Positions 20,056 through 30,930 of a DNA stretch of 64,000 nucleotides are shown one piece after another (the stretch's first letter is position 1; every line of letters begins with the position of its first letter). This DNA comes from Adenophora triphylla var. japonica. Taxonomy: Eukaryota > Streptophyta > Magnoliopsida > Asterales > Campanulaceae. The stretch is taken from contig JAFEMH010000079.1 of assembly GCA_022495995.1 (NCBI GenBank), positions 806,001 to 870,000 on the forward strand, in the 5' to 3' direction. A program made the translations under genes and the position numbers. The notes beneath the pieces were generated by a model that was not told the DNA's origin, did not search any database, and was given only the letters and a program-made list of their open reading frames with translations.

Positions 20056-20290
20056 GAGAATCAAGTATAGTCTTGCCTTCTCCATGGGAAAATATGTTGT
20101 GTGGAAAGGAAATTCAAGTATAGTCTTGATTTTCCCCTTGAAAATTGTGTGTGATGGAACAAATCAAGTGTAGTCTTGATTTCTCCGTGTGAAAATATGT
20201 TGTGGAAAGGAAATTCAAGTATAGTCTTGAATTTTCCCCTTGAAAATTGTTTGTGATGGAGCAAATCAAGTGTGGTCTTGATTCGCGTAC
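20056..20290. repeat. About 51-bp tandem repeat derived from the LTR transcript start region, element D
   Basis: CAAGTATAGTCTTG or close variants recur at 20062, 20115, 20165, 20216 and 20267. A single related unit, CAAGTGTAGTCTCG followed by CTTCTCCCGTATG, lies in the LTR at 19394, just downstream of the LTR TATA box. The array appears to have grown from LTR sequence. Confidence 0.75.
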
Positions 20291-20612
20291 TGAGAGAAAG
20301 TGTATGGGGCAATGTGGAAAAAACTATGTGGAATTAAAAGCCAAGTATTTGACTTTTGCGGGAGTCACCCCGAAAAAATATTAATTTAAACAAAAAATGT
20401 TTGGAATTATGAAATAAATTAAAAAAGAGGAATTATTTTAAAAAAGGTTTTTTTTTTTTTGAAAACGGTCATATTTTGAAAATGGGAAGATTTTTTTTGA
20501 AAATGGGGGGATTTGTTTTGGAAAGGGGGAGAGTTTTTTGAAAAGAGGGGTAATAAATTAACCGGTCAACTCACTCTGACCGAGGAGACACGCGTCAGGC
20601 GGAGAGGCTGAA
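20291..20612. other. Spacer with A/T and G-rich homopolymer runs, element D
   Basis: No gene. Repeated pieces of the form TTTTTTGAAAA-GGG alternate from 20445 to 20550. Confidence 0.5.
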
Positions 20613-20770
20613 GGGCCGATCGGCCCTATGCTCTGATTGGCTGAGGACATTGGATGAGGATCGGGGTCGCCAGGAGGAATCCTGGCCGTTCGATCAGGTG
20701 AAAGAAACACAAAATGGGAGGGCTGATCGGCCCTTGACTCCCATTGGCTAAAAAGGCGGCCGATCGGCCT
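20613..20770 (+). promoter_or_regulatory. Promoter of the element D PMD gene: three palindromic sites
   Basis: GGGCCGATCGGCCC at 20613-20626 is perfect; GGGCTGATCGGCCC at 20720-20733 and CGGCCGATCGGCCT at 20757-20770 are near-perfect. They lie 120-280 bp upstream of the ATG at 20893. I see no clear TATA box; a pyrimidine-rich tract follows the last site. Confidence 0.8.
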
Positions 20771-20892
20771 TAAGAGTTGCGTACTCTCCTTCTCCAACTC
20801 ACTTTCTTCTTCTTCTCCGATTCCTCTTCTCCTTCTTCTCTGAAACTTTTCGCCGGAGTTCCCTTGATTTGTGCCGAGATTTTTGCTTTGCC

Positions 20893-23256
20893 ATGGATCC
20901 CGACGTCGTAGCTTTGGAACGATTGCTCAATCAACCGGATTATTCACCATTGGGTTCATACACCGGAGGTATAGGTGGTTTTCATGGTTATGGGGGAGGA
21001 GTTGGAGCTAGTGGACACGGCGCCGGGGGTAGCCGCGGTTCTGACAGTTTTAGGGGCGGTTTTGGTGATATGGGTGGTGGTTTTGGTGGTGGTTATGGAG
21101 GTTATGGAGGTTATGAAGGTGGCAGCCATGGCGGCAGCGGTGATGGTCACGGTGGTGCTGGTGGCGGCATCCATGGCGGTGATGGCGGTGGGTATGGCGG
21201 CAACGATGGTGGAAATGATGGTGGTGATGATGATGAAGAGGAGGTTGATGCTGATGCCGGGGAGAGTGACCGGAGTGACGCCGGCGGGAATGCTGAGGCT
21301 AGGAGGCGGCGAGCTTCGCGTAATTATCGGCCCTCGAGACTGTTCTTTTTGTTACACAACCAGTCGGACTTTTACGCAGGCCTGAATCTTCATGGATCCA
21401 CTGGTCTTCGCTCCCGCGTCGGGATGAAGGTACAATTTTATTTAACAACATAATAATTGATACATGTGCAAAGTATTTTAAAATGCGAGTAATGACACAT
21501 ACCTGTGCTGTGTTTACCTGCAGATGAAGAAGATGAAGGGACGTAGTTCCCTTAAGGCGGTTGGTGAGCTGTGGGCGCTTTTGCCAGCCGGTGAGGGTGG
21601 TCCTCGCGAGATGGTGTGGAGTTTGGGGTTGGGCCCCTTCTTTGATATGGTTTCACTGATGGGTCAGACCCGGAAGTGTAATGCTGTGGTGAAGGTGTGT
21701 CGTGAGTTTTGGTGGGACACGACACATACTTTTCATCTGAGTTGGGGTGAGACTACGATCACTCCTACTGACTTCGCCGTCCTCACCGGGTTGAGATTTA
21801 CAGATGTAGTGTTGCCTTTTGATGAGACCCTACACTCTGATAAGGCTCGTCAGATCCAGCTGTTTGGCGCTAGCGTTGGCCCGAGCAGAAATTTCGGTGT
21901 TGACGCAGGAAAGCTGTACAAGCTTGTTGAGACTGCTATCGATCGGTACAGAGTCGGTCAGTATGGGATGGACGCACTTGTCCGGGGATTCCTTTGGTAC
22001 GGCTTATCAGTGGCCCTTTTTCCCAACTCGGGCCCGGTGTGCCGATTCTCTTTATTGGGTGCTTTGTCTGACTTGGACTTAGTGCGGTATATTTCTTGGG
22101 GAGGGGCTGGCTTGGCCGAACTGTACCGGGCCCTTGACACTGTCTCGAGGTCCAACACCTCTTCTTTTGATGCTTTTCACTTTGTCCTGGAGGTATGCTA
22201 ACTCTTGTCATTCTCATTGTCCTTTTATTTGTTACTTGTCTTTCCGTTTTTTGTAACTATCTGTTGTGTCTTTTGCAGGCCTGGGTTTATGAGATCTTCG
22301 GCGTTGCGCCTTTCACTCTACGGGACCAGACTCGGGATGTGCCCGTCTTGCGGTACTGGAGGAAGGAGAATAGGATTGAGGGATATCCGAAGACAGTTCG
22401 TGAATCTGATTTGAGGGCTGTGTTTGATGGTCCCAGTAGACCTGAGTTTTTACTCTTTCCTTGGACTCCTGAGGCTTCTGAGGCTGTTGGTGCCGTTCGG
22501 GATGTTACTGCTTCCCGCAGACTGCTGGTTGGATTGCTTGCTGATGCGATGTATCTGGGTGAGCGGGTGTCGAGACAGCACCATGCGTGGGCTCCTCTTT
22601 ATGCGCCACAGCACCCTCCCAAGAATATGTGGTACCCGGACCGATTGCCGAGGAGGATGGAGTATCTGTATGGGGTCCCTGCTTATCACTTCCGCCTTGA
22701 CATGCCTTATATAGATTTTGTAGCTCTTTTTCTGAGATCACCGCAGGTGGTGCGGCGGGTCACTGCGGATGCCTGTGCCGCTGTATGGGGAGCAGGATCC
22801 GGTTATCCCTGAGCCGATGGGTGCTGCACCTCCCGAGATAGTGGATATGCCTCCCTTTCCTGATCACTTCTATGTGCATATGGCCGACGGGGAGGTGCGG
22901 GTAGACTTGGCTCCTACAGAAGCCGATGAGGTGGAGGGTGCTCAGCTTCCTCCCGGCGGTGCTGGCGGGGTATGCCTTTTACCTTTCCTCTTTATGTACT
23001 GGCACTTATGCTTTAGCTGTGATGTAACTCTCGCCCTTGATTTTTGCAGGTTACTCGGGAGTCTTATGTGCGGTCCGTGAGACATAGCAATGTACTGACC
23101 CGTCTGCTGAGGAGTGCAGTGTCGGCACTTTCTTGCCAATCCCGGAGATCAGTAGATGTGGATCCGGCACAGTGGAGACAGCACTCCCAGGGTGATGGTA
23201 GCTCGACATCCGGGTTTTCTCGCAGTCGTGCCTCGACTTCCCGTCGGGGTCATTAG
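20893..23256 (+). CDS. Plant mobile domain (PMD) protein, antisense cassette gene of element D, four exons
   Basis: Exons 20893-21429, 21524-22192, 22279-22969 and 23050-23256; all introns are GT-AG, 80-94 bp, and in phase 0. Exon 1 (179 codons) has a glycine-rich low-complexity region (about residues 23-115), an acidic stretch (DDDEEEVDADAGE) and an arginine patch (RRRRASR). The A and B copies have only a 50-60-residue exon 1. Exon 2 carries the PMD core: WWDTTHTFHLSWGE, ITPTDFAVLTGLRF, then WGGAGLAELYRALD. Exon 3 starts AWVYEIFG and contains MYLGERVSRQHH. Summed exon length is one base over a multiple of three, and the frame shifts by one within exon 3 between about 22745 and 22768; otherwise the protein is about 700 residues. 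The start at 20893 gives MDPDVVALERLL. Function is unknown; nuclear location is inferred from the family. Confidence 0.85.
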
Positions 23257-23584
23257 ATTTTTTCATTTTTTGTGTAGTACCTGTTAGGAAAACGTAGGAG
23301 CATGCAGACTCTAGATTTTATGCTGACTCACTGATGAATGCTTTATGTAATGTTCTAAGGATTTAATATATAAGAGTTAGCATTTTCTATTTATGTACAT
23401 TTCTATTTTTGGACGTTATCTATTTTTGTACACTGCATTGGACAAAATAAAGTAAAAATTGAAGATAGAAAATAATAATAAAAAATAAAGAATAAAGATA
23501 AAAAATAAAATAAAAGAACAAAAAGGTGGGGCCTTGGGATCTGTTGAAGCTGCTGAAGTTGAGCCGCTTTCTGGAGAGACCAAA
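23257..23584. other. Spacer between the two cassette genes, element D
   Basis: No gene. AT-rich, with AATAAA-type signals near 23446, fitting the 3' untranslated end of the PMD gene. Confidence 0.5.
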
Positions 23585-23766
23585 GAGTCGATCGGCCCAA
23601 ATAAAAAGGTCCGATCGGCCCAAAATTAAAGGTCCGATCGGCCCTATGCTGAAAAGGCGGCGGTTGTAGCTCTGAGTAATGGGCCGATCGGCCCTCCTTT
23701 TCTTGCACGGATTTCTTTACTGTCCTTTTCCTGTACGGATTCCCATACTCAAAACCTATATATAAT
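23585..23766 (+). promoter_or_regulatory. Promoter of the element D DUF7745 gene: four palindromic sites and TATA box
   Basis: Sites at 23585-23598 (GAGTCGATCGGCCC), 23608-23621 and 23631-23644 (both GGTCCGATCGGCCC) and 23681-23694 (perfect GGGCCGATCGGCCC). The first three are 23 bp apart. TATATATAAT is at 23757-23766 and the ATG at 23893. The site-then-TATA order is the same as in the LTR. Confidence 0.85.
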
Positions 23767-23892
23767 TCCCTTGTTATCCGACGGGTACAAACATAATTTC
23801 TTTTCTCTCTTCTTTCGTACTGTTCTATTCTTTTCTTAATCTCTTTTATTGCTGTTGCTTTTCTTTTCTTTTGTCGTGAATCAATCAACACA

Positions 23893-25309
23893 ATGAATTC
23901 TCACCCTTCTGTTTTGATGGAGAAGAAAAGTAATTTTGAGAGTGATTTGGCTGTTTGGGTATCCAAGGTACCTCGCTCTGTTCGTCACGCCTTTGATAAA
24001 CGTTTTGGGGTAAAGTGTATTTGGTCCCTATTGCCCATGCATCCCAACTGGAATCTCCTACATCTTTGATTTGCTTTTTTGGGACGAATCCAATCACGTT
24101 TTCAACTTTTCTTACAACGAGATTACACCCACCTACGAGGATTTTCTTGCTCGTGCGGAGGGGATGATGTCGCTGATAGCGGTTCCGCAGATCGAGTTCC
24201 GTTGGTGACAAGGGTGGCCAAATTTCGCGCATCCCTACAAACTCGTGGCTAGAGGTTTGGTTGAAGGTGTAGACATAGATATCTGTGATTTGCCGGGGAG
24301 ATTTGCTCATGGTGATGACTTTGACTCGGATTTTGCTTTGGATTGCCTGGCCCTCTGCTTATTTTCCAAGGTTCTGTTTTCTCCTTATGTGGGTGTAGCT
24401 ACCAGGTGGATGCTTGGATATGGTTGATCGTGCCCGTTCGGGAGGAGCATTGTTTCGGTTCTCTTGGGCGAGACACTTCATGGTATATCTCGTATAGCTA
24501 GGGGTGCTCCGCTTATGACTAGGGGCGTGCCAAATTACCGACCACGTGGCTCGAGGATCGACTTTTTGTTCTAGAGATTCCCCTTCGAGTGTTAGGCCTT
24601 GGTTTCATGGTTGTAGGAGGAAGATTGATCCGCTTTCCGCTTGTCAGAACGGGAGTGGAAGATGTATTTGGCGGAGGTGGATACTGATAGGATTCATTGG
24701 CGAGTACAGCATTGGGGCCTTTCTTTCATTCGGAGCCTTCAGCTCGGGCAATGCCTGATTCGTGTACCAGCTTTTGAGACCACCACCTTTTATTATGCAG
24801 AGCGGGTATTTCGGCAATATGGCATGGAGCAGGTCCGTCCTCAAACTTGGGGCACTTCTGAGTTTGACGATTCTGCCAAAGTCCTTCCAATGGACGTTGG
24901 TGTTTCAGTTTTGATGGTAAGCTTATGGAGTTCTCATGGGATGACACGAGTCTATCTTGCACAGCGGACCCTTAGCACTCATTTGTCGCATGCTTATTTG
25001 ACATGGTATGAAGAAAACTTGGGACCGATGAGGGAGACTTTGTATGACTTGAGACGGAGATTGGTTCCTAATATATCTTCGAGCCGTTTTCTCAGAGACA
25101 GGGAGGCTTTGGGGATTTCTCTAGACACAGTGGAGGAGAATCCTCCCAAGAAGATGGAGCGGAAGTCGAAGGGTAAGGCGATCGAGGAGGTTCCCCCATT
25201 GAAGAAGAAGTATTCGCCTTATTTTAAGAGAGAGAATAAGAAGAAACCGACTCGACGAGCTTCCAAGAAGAAGAAGGACGGAGACGAGGGGCCTAGTGCC
25301 AAGGAGTAG
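23893..25309 (+). pseudogene. DUF7745-like gene, antisense cassette of element D, several frame breaks
   Basis: It begins at ATG 23893 and breaks near 24010. Matching frames then carry SNHVFNFSYNEITPTYEDFLA (about 24090-24150), a GVDIDICDLPGRFAHGDDF block (about 24275), and, after further breaks near 24210 and 24425, a long C-terminal frame to 25309. The C-terminal end resembles the A copy (VQHWGLSFIRS against VPHWGIETRRV) and finishes with a lysine/arginine-rich tail (KSKGKAIEE, KRENKKKPTRRASKKKKDG) that would serve as a nuclear localisation signal. An intron could explain one break but not all. Given the young LTRs, sequencing error at some breaks is possible. Confidence 0.7.
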
Positions 25310-25778
25310 ACCTTATATGTCCGAGTATCCACCCACAGTCATATGCAGACACATTAGTTTTTATTTTGTCTTTTAATTTTTTTAGTTTCTTTTGCAAGTT
25401 ATTTAGTCATTAGTATAGTCGAGCTTAGACTCATCAAATAAGTGTAATCATGCATTGATTGTGGGAATGAAAAATTTTATTGCTTTAGTAAAAACAGATT
25501 GGATTTTTATTTATTTTTTGGACCGCGCCGATTAAGGCTGCCTACGTTCCCCTTTTACAATGAGAACCAAGGGGCTCAGGTCGTCGTAGTTCATTTTTAT
25601 CAAGCTACTATTTTTAGAAAGGGAAGATAGGAGCGGGACAATTTTTATTTTATTTGCTCTAACTTTTGCCTAGACCGCCCTTTACGGGTTTTCAATCTAG
25701 CGAGCTTTTGAACGCACCCTTTCTTTTATTGCTAGACCGCCCTTTGCGGGTTTTCAATCTAGCGGGCTTCTTTTTGCG

Positions 25779-25809
<31 letters not shown>

Positions 25810-25828
25810 TTAGAGGGGGAAGAAGAGC
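25310..25828. other. Convergent spacer between DUF7745 and pol, element D, with conserved hairpin and direct repeat
   Basis: The minus strand holds the post-pol block seen in A and B: CGTAG (25542-25546 on the plus strand reads CTACG) and CTACG (25585-25589 reads CGTAG) can pair. A 37-bp direct repeat around CTAGACCGCCCTTT-CGGGTTTTCAATCTAGCG occurs at about 25671 and 25732; each copy is closed by CTAG at both ends. A poly-T run lies at 25781-25808. No gene. Confidence 0.6.
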
Positions 25829-28800
25829 TTAATCATAGTAGCGTCTGAGCTTGCTGAGGTTGGTGGGCTCCTTGAATTCGTTGCCATCCAAATCTGCCAT
25901 TTTAACTGCTCCACCCGAAAATATCTTCTTGATCACATACGGGCCGGTCCATGTAGGGGCCCACTTCCCAAGAGGATTGAACTTATTGGGAAGTTGCTGC
26001 TTCAAAACCAAATCTCCTTCCTTAATGTCTAAGGGCCGCACCTTTTGTTGAAAGCCCTTCACGTCCGTCTTTGATAGGCTCGGATGTGTTCCATGGCTTT
26101 GAGTCCGCGCTCGTCAAGTGTGGCCAATCGATCATATCGGCCGCGGAGCCATTCAACTTCTCGCTACTTGATTTTCTAATAAGATCCTCAAAGACGGGAC
26201 TTCCAACTCAACCGGGAGTACCGCTCCATCCCATATGTCGAGCAAAAGGAGTTTCGCTCGTACTGCACGAACGGAGGTTCTATATCCCCAAAGTGCCAAT
26301 GGTAGTTTCTCGGGCCGAGTCCACTACCTCGAATCGCCGTCTTTCGATTATCTCGCTCAATCGTTTTGTTAGCCGCTTCGACCGCTCCGTTGGTCCGAGG
26401 CCTATAAGGGGAAGACTTGTGCCGGGTAATCTTGAACTCGCGCAATTTGTCACAATCTCCGCCGAAGTGGGACCCGTTGTCCGAGATAATCTCATTTGGT
26501 ACTCCATATCTGCACATGATGTCCTCCTTAATGAACTGTGCCACCTTTTTGGAAGTCAACACCTTGTAAGATTTTGCCTCGATCCACTTGGTGAAATAAT
26601 CCACAGCTACTAATACAAAACAATGCCCATTGCTTCCCGGCGGTGTAATCTTGCCAATCACATCAATCCCCCATGTCGCAAATGGCCAAGGGGTTACCAT
26701 GCTATACAACTCGTGAGGGGGCACATGGTTCAAATTGGAACACATTTGGCATTTGGGACATTTCCGCACAAACTGGATGCGGGCTTCTATAGTGACCCAA
26801 TAATAACCCAACCGTGTGATTTTCTGTCTCAACATTCTGGCATTCATGTGTGGACCGCATAAGCCATCGTGTACTTCTTCCATGATCACTTCTGCTCGTT
26901 TCGCGTCTACACAGAGTAACAGGAGACCATCGTAGTGCCTTTTGTACAACATATCATCTAGTAGAACAAACTGTCCCGCCAATCGTTTCAATGCCTGCAA
27001 GCTTTTGGCTTTCACGTCTCCTAGAAAAGACACATCACCCTTCTTGAGATACTCATAGATTTGTGCGTACCACGGTTCCTTATTCTCCTCGATGTCAGCT
27101 TGAATCTCGCAGCAGTAGGCTTCGTAGCAGTAAGCGGGGTTCTCTCTTCGGCCAACTCTGAACGGTTTTACAGACATTCCGTGAGGGATCTCGACCAAAG
27201 AAGCCAGTGTAGCTAAAGCGTCGGCAAATCTATTTCTGTCTCTGGGTAGATAATGGAATGTCACTTCCTTGAATTGCTTGACTAGCTCTTCCATATGAGT
27301 CTGATACTGTTGCAGGTAGGGGTCAACAGTCTTCCACTTCTTAGACGTCTGATTGATAATTAGAGCTGAGTCTCCATATACCTCCAACTCCTTTACATTA
27401 CGCTCCAAGGCTGCTTCTAAACCGGCTATGCATGCCTCATATTCAGCCGCGTTATTGGTGGTTGTAAAATTTAGCTTGATGGCGATGGGGGTGTGCTCAT
27501 CTTTGGGATCAACCAAAAGGATTCCCACTCCGTTGCCTCTCTTGTTTGCGGCTCCATCAAAGAATAGTTGCCATCTCTCTTCCGTATCAAGGCTAAAAAT
27601 CCCCTCGTCTGGAAATTCTGGTTCAAGCCCCTGTTCTTCTGTGCTTGGAAACTCTGCTAAATGATCCGCCATGGCTCTCCCTTTAACTGCTTTTCTCGGC
27701 ACATAGGTGATATCGAATTCCCCCAGAAATACCGACCACTTGGCTAATCTCATGGACAGAGAAGGTTTGTCGAACAAATACTTAATTGGATCCATCTTTG
27801 ACACTAGCAGAATCGGATGCGCTGACAAGTAATGCTTGAGCTTATTAACCACCCAAACTAGCCCGGTACAGGTCTTTTCCAATGCTGAGTAGTTTAGCTC
27901 ACTCCCTTGCAACTTTCGACTAACAAAATAAACGGCGTTCTCCACCCGAGAGTCCTTGGCTTCTTGTGCCAGCATAGCCCCGACGGCTGTATCAGTTACT
28001 GTTAGGTACAACAGCAATGGTTTCTCCGAATGTGGGGGGCGAAGGATAGGGGGATTGACCAAGTATCTCTTGATTTCCTCAAAGGCTTCTTGACACTTCC
28101 AGTCCCAATCTATACTTGCGGTCTTCTTCATCAATCTAAAAATCGGCTCACACATGGTAGTTAATTGATTAATGAAGCGGCTGATGTACTGTAACCGTCC
28201 CATGAATCCCTTCACTTCTTTTTCTGTGCGTGGTGGCCTCATTTCCATGATGGCTTGAATCTTCCTTGGATCTGCCTCAATCCCTCGTTCGGTGACCATG
28301 TAGCCTAGGACCTTTACTCGAATAACCCCAAATGTACACTTGGCAGGATTCAGACGCATTGCGTGCTCACGCAGTCTGTCGAAGAACTTTCTCAAATCAA
28401 TGAAATGCTGACCGTCTGACCCCTTGGAATGAATGATCATATCGTCGACATACACCTCAATCTCCTTATGGATCATGTCATGGAATAATGCTGTGACCGC
28501 TCTCTGGTATGTAGCCCCTGCATTTTTCAATCCGAATGGCATTACAGTGTAACAGTATGTTCCCCATGGTGTAGTGAAAGCCGTCTTCTCCTGGTCTGCT
28601 TCCGCCATCTTGATCTGATTATATCCTGCAAAACCATCTACAAAAGACTTGACCTCGTAGTTAGCAGTGGCATCTACTAGCATGTCGATGTTGGGCAACG
28701 GGAAGTCGTCCTTTGGGCTAGCCTTGTTGAGATCTCGGAAGTCAACACAAACTCTAACCTTGCCATTCGATTTACTGACCGTCACAATATTAGATAACCA

Positions 28801-29429
28801 CGTCGGATATTCAATAACTCTGATAAAGCCTACCCGGAGGAGCTTCTCTATCTCTTCTTTAACTTGTAGAGACCATTCTGGCTTAATGCGGCGTAATTTC
28901 GCAGACAAGGCTTGGCGTCCGGTGTTAGTGGTATTCGTGCTCCACTATCGAGTTATCCCGGCCCCGGCATATCCTTGTATGACCATGCGAACACATCCGA
29001 ATATTCTTTAAGCAGCTCAATCAATGCTTCCCTTTCAGTCCCTTCGAAGAAGCTTCCAATCTGTGTCTCTCTCGGCTCTTCTTCCGTTCCCAGATTAATA
29101 CGTGATAACACCTCATCGGCAGCTTGGGCTCGACCTTCCTTTTGATTGATAACTTGCTTAGAAATTTCTTTAATATATTCATTGTTTAGTGTGTCCGCTT
29201 CTTCTAATGAGTCATTATTAACTAAGTTAATTTGATTAAGTTGAGCATTATTTTTAGTTAATTTATCATTAAGAAGATTGGCTATGAGGGGATACTCATA
29301 AAGATCTAGTTTTTCATTCATAGCGAAAGGGAAAACAACATTTGCAACTAATTCATAGTCTTCTGACGTGAGGTCATCAGACTTGGAAGAAGACTCAAAC
29401 TCAAAAGAAAACACATCAGACTCAAACAA
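25829..29429 (-). pseudogene. pol: Pol polyprotein of element D, RT - RNase H - second RNase H - integrase, two frame breaks
   Basis: The frame 29429-28953 is the N-terminal linker (LTSEDYELVANVVFPF, then QIGSFFEG, ending FAWSYKDMPG). After a break near 28920 the frame 28908-26188 (906 codons) holds RT with an intact YVDD loop, the gypsy RNase H, the second RNase H (FFDGAANKRG, AAEYEACIAG, YGDSALI, FADALA), and integrase with zinc-binding CPKCQ, GIDVIG, SDNGSHFGG and NGAVEAAN. A break near 26380 puts the integrase C-terminus into other frames, ending with GPYVIKKIFSGGAVKM and the stop at 25829. With only these small breaks, this is the least damaged RT in the window. Confidence 0.88.
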
Positions 29430-29474
29430 AACGTAAGATTCAAGAAGTAGAGGACTTGGGGAACCAGGGGAGAC

Positions 29475-30638
29475 TCAACAGAGGAGGCATCGGGCCCCAA
29501 ACTCTTCAACCATGTATTCCTTCGTGGCTACGGGTCCGCCAAATACGCACCAATTCTTCAGCTTTCCAACCATGGGTGTCACCAACGTCCTTGGATCCGT
29601 ATTGTCTGCCTGCTCTGCCCCAATGACTGCAACCATATCGTCTTCTATATTCAGATTCCCCAAATGCTGCAACAGGTTCTGACCATCCCATTCTTCTACA
29701 TCCTCTGAAACTGCAATGTTCTCAACCAACGGCTCCTCCAAAGATACCCGCCCTAGCTGATTGGCCAACTCATCTTCGCCTTGATGATGTACCGGCTCTG
29801 ATCGTGACAACCTTGCCTCTCTTTTGACGTGGATCCATGAGAACCGTCTTCGCCTTCGACCTATCAACCTCTCGTATCCCCGAAGATTTCGAAACCTTTC
29901 TCGCAGCCTCGCCGTGTGATCAAACCACGGCTCGCTAAACTCCATGCAAGAGAATTCTTCGCCCTCCTTGACAAAGTAACTATTGAGGGAAAGGCGGTAT
30001 GGCCTCATCTCTGGCTTCTTGTAGGGTAGCTTTGCCCTCTTGAGGAACTCAATTCTTTTCTCTTCACCCGATCTTCGTGGGTAATAACATAGCCTAAACC
30101 GTGCCTCGCCGCGATGATCGGCAGCTTCCATTGCTTGCGTAGGTCCCCGGAGATGTTCACCCACCCCGGCCCCGGTACAAATCCCATGTTTCTCATCATC
30201 CTAACAGCCTGGTCGTACTCGTCCGATGTCTTTGTGAGGTCCACCGCGCAAACTTGTGCTTGTGCTATTAGCCGAAAACCGCCGAACATTGAACTACCCT
30301 CTTCGTGCCGAATCGTAGGGACCGGCTTTCCCCGGTGCTTGATCCCCGAGATGTTACTGCATCGTCGTAAATGACTGTCACTTGATCGCCCGATCGGAAT
30401 TTCACACATTGATGCAATGAGGAAGGGACTCCATTCATCCGATGCAACCATGGCCTACCTAGCAAAGATGGTGAAGGTGGAAGGTATGTCTATGACTTGA
30501 AACTCAAGAATCATAGTAGTGGTCCCGCAAGTAAGAGGCAAACCGATTATTCCCAACACCGACCGGCTAGTAGAATCGTATCCTCGTACGGAATGAATCG
30601 AAGGTCTCAAATCGTGGGACTTAGATCAAGGACGTCCA
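29475..30638 (-). pseudogene. Linker between protease and RT, element D, frame-broken
   Basis: Contains the post-protease LLGRPWLHRMNG motif (about 30475-30440), a segment with PTIRHEEG (about 30300), and a 229-codon frame 30164-29475 rich in charged residues that includes FGARCLLC at its end. No enzymatic domain is recognisable. Frame breaks fall near 30450 and 30120. Confidence 0.6.
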
Positions 30639-30930
30639 TCATCCTCGAAGGCGTATGTTCACCGCAGAACCGTTATCAATGAAAATACGTGGCAACCTTT
30701 TTCCGTTGACTTCAATAGTGATGTGCAAGTGGTTCATTATGATCCGATCCAAACTCCGGCATGTCCAACTCGAAAATGTAATGATATTCCCAAAGTGTAT
30801 GTTGCCGATCATCTGCGTTACATCTTCCGGCTTTGTATCGACGGCACCAAAGTCGCAAAGCAAGATTCTCGTTCCAACATCATCCTGTGGGCATACGAGG
30901 ACGTTAGCAAGGACCATAAGGATAGATTGG
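30639..30930 (-). pseudogene. Aspartic protease of element D
   Basis: The frame 30917-30639 carries MIGNIHFGNIITF, then HLHITIEVNGKRLPRIFIDN running into GSAVN. DNGSA replaces the usual D-S/T-G-A of retroviral-type proteases, and element B has the same variant. The frame shifts in the middle and just after the active site. Confidence 0.7.

Noticed and set aside
20613..20770. Palindromes as remnants of a miniature inverted-repeat transposon
   Set aside because: They are isolated 14-bp sites without target duplications or a shared interior, and they track promoters rather than random positions.
20956..21385. Antisense Thr-rich and alternative-frame Met/Val-rich ORFs
   Set aside because: Shadows of the glycine-rich exon 1 of the D PMD gene.
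27353..29145. Plus-strand ORFs opposite element D pol
   Set aside because: Reverse-frame shadows of the RT and RNase H coding sequence.
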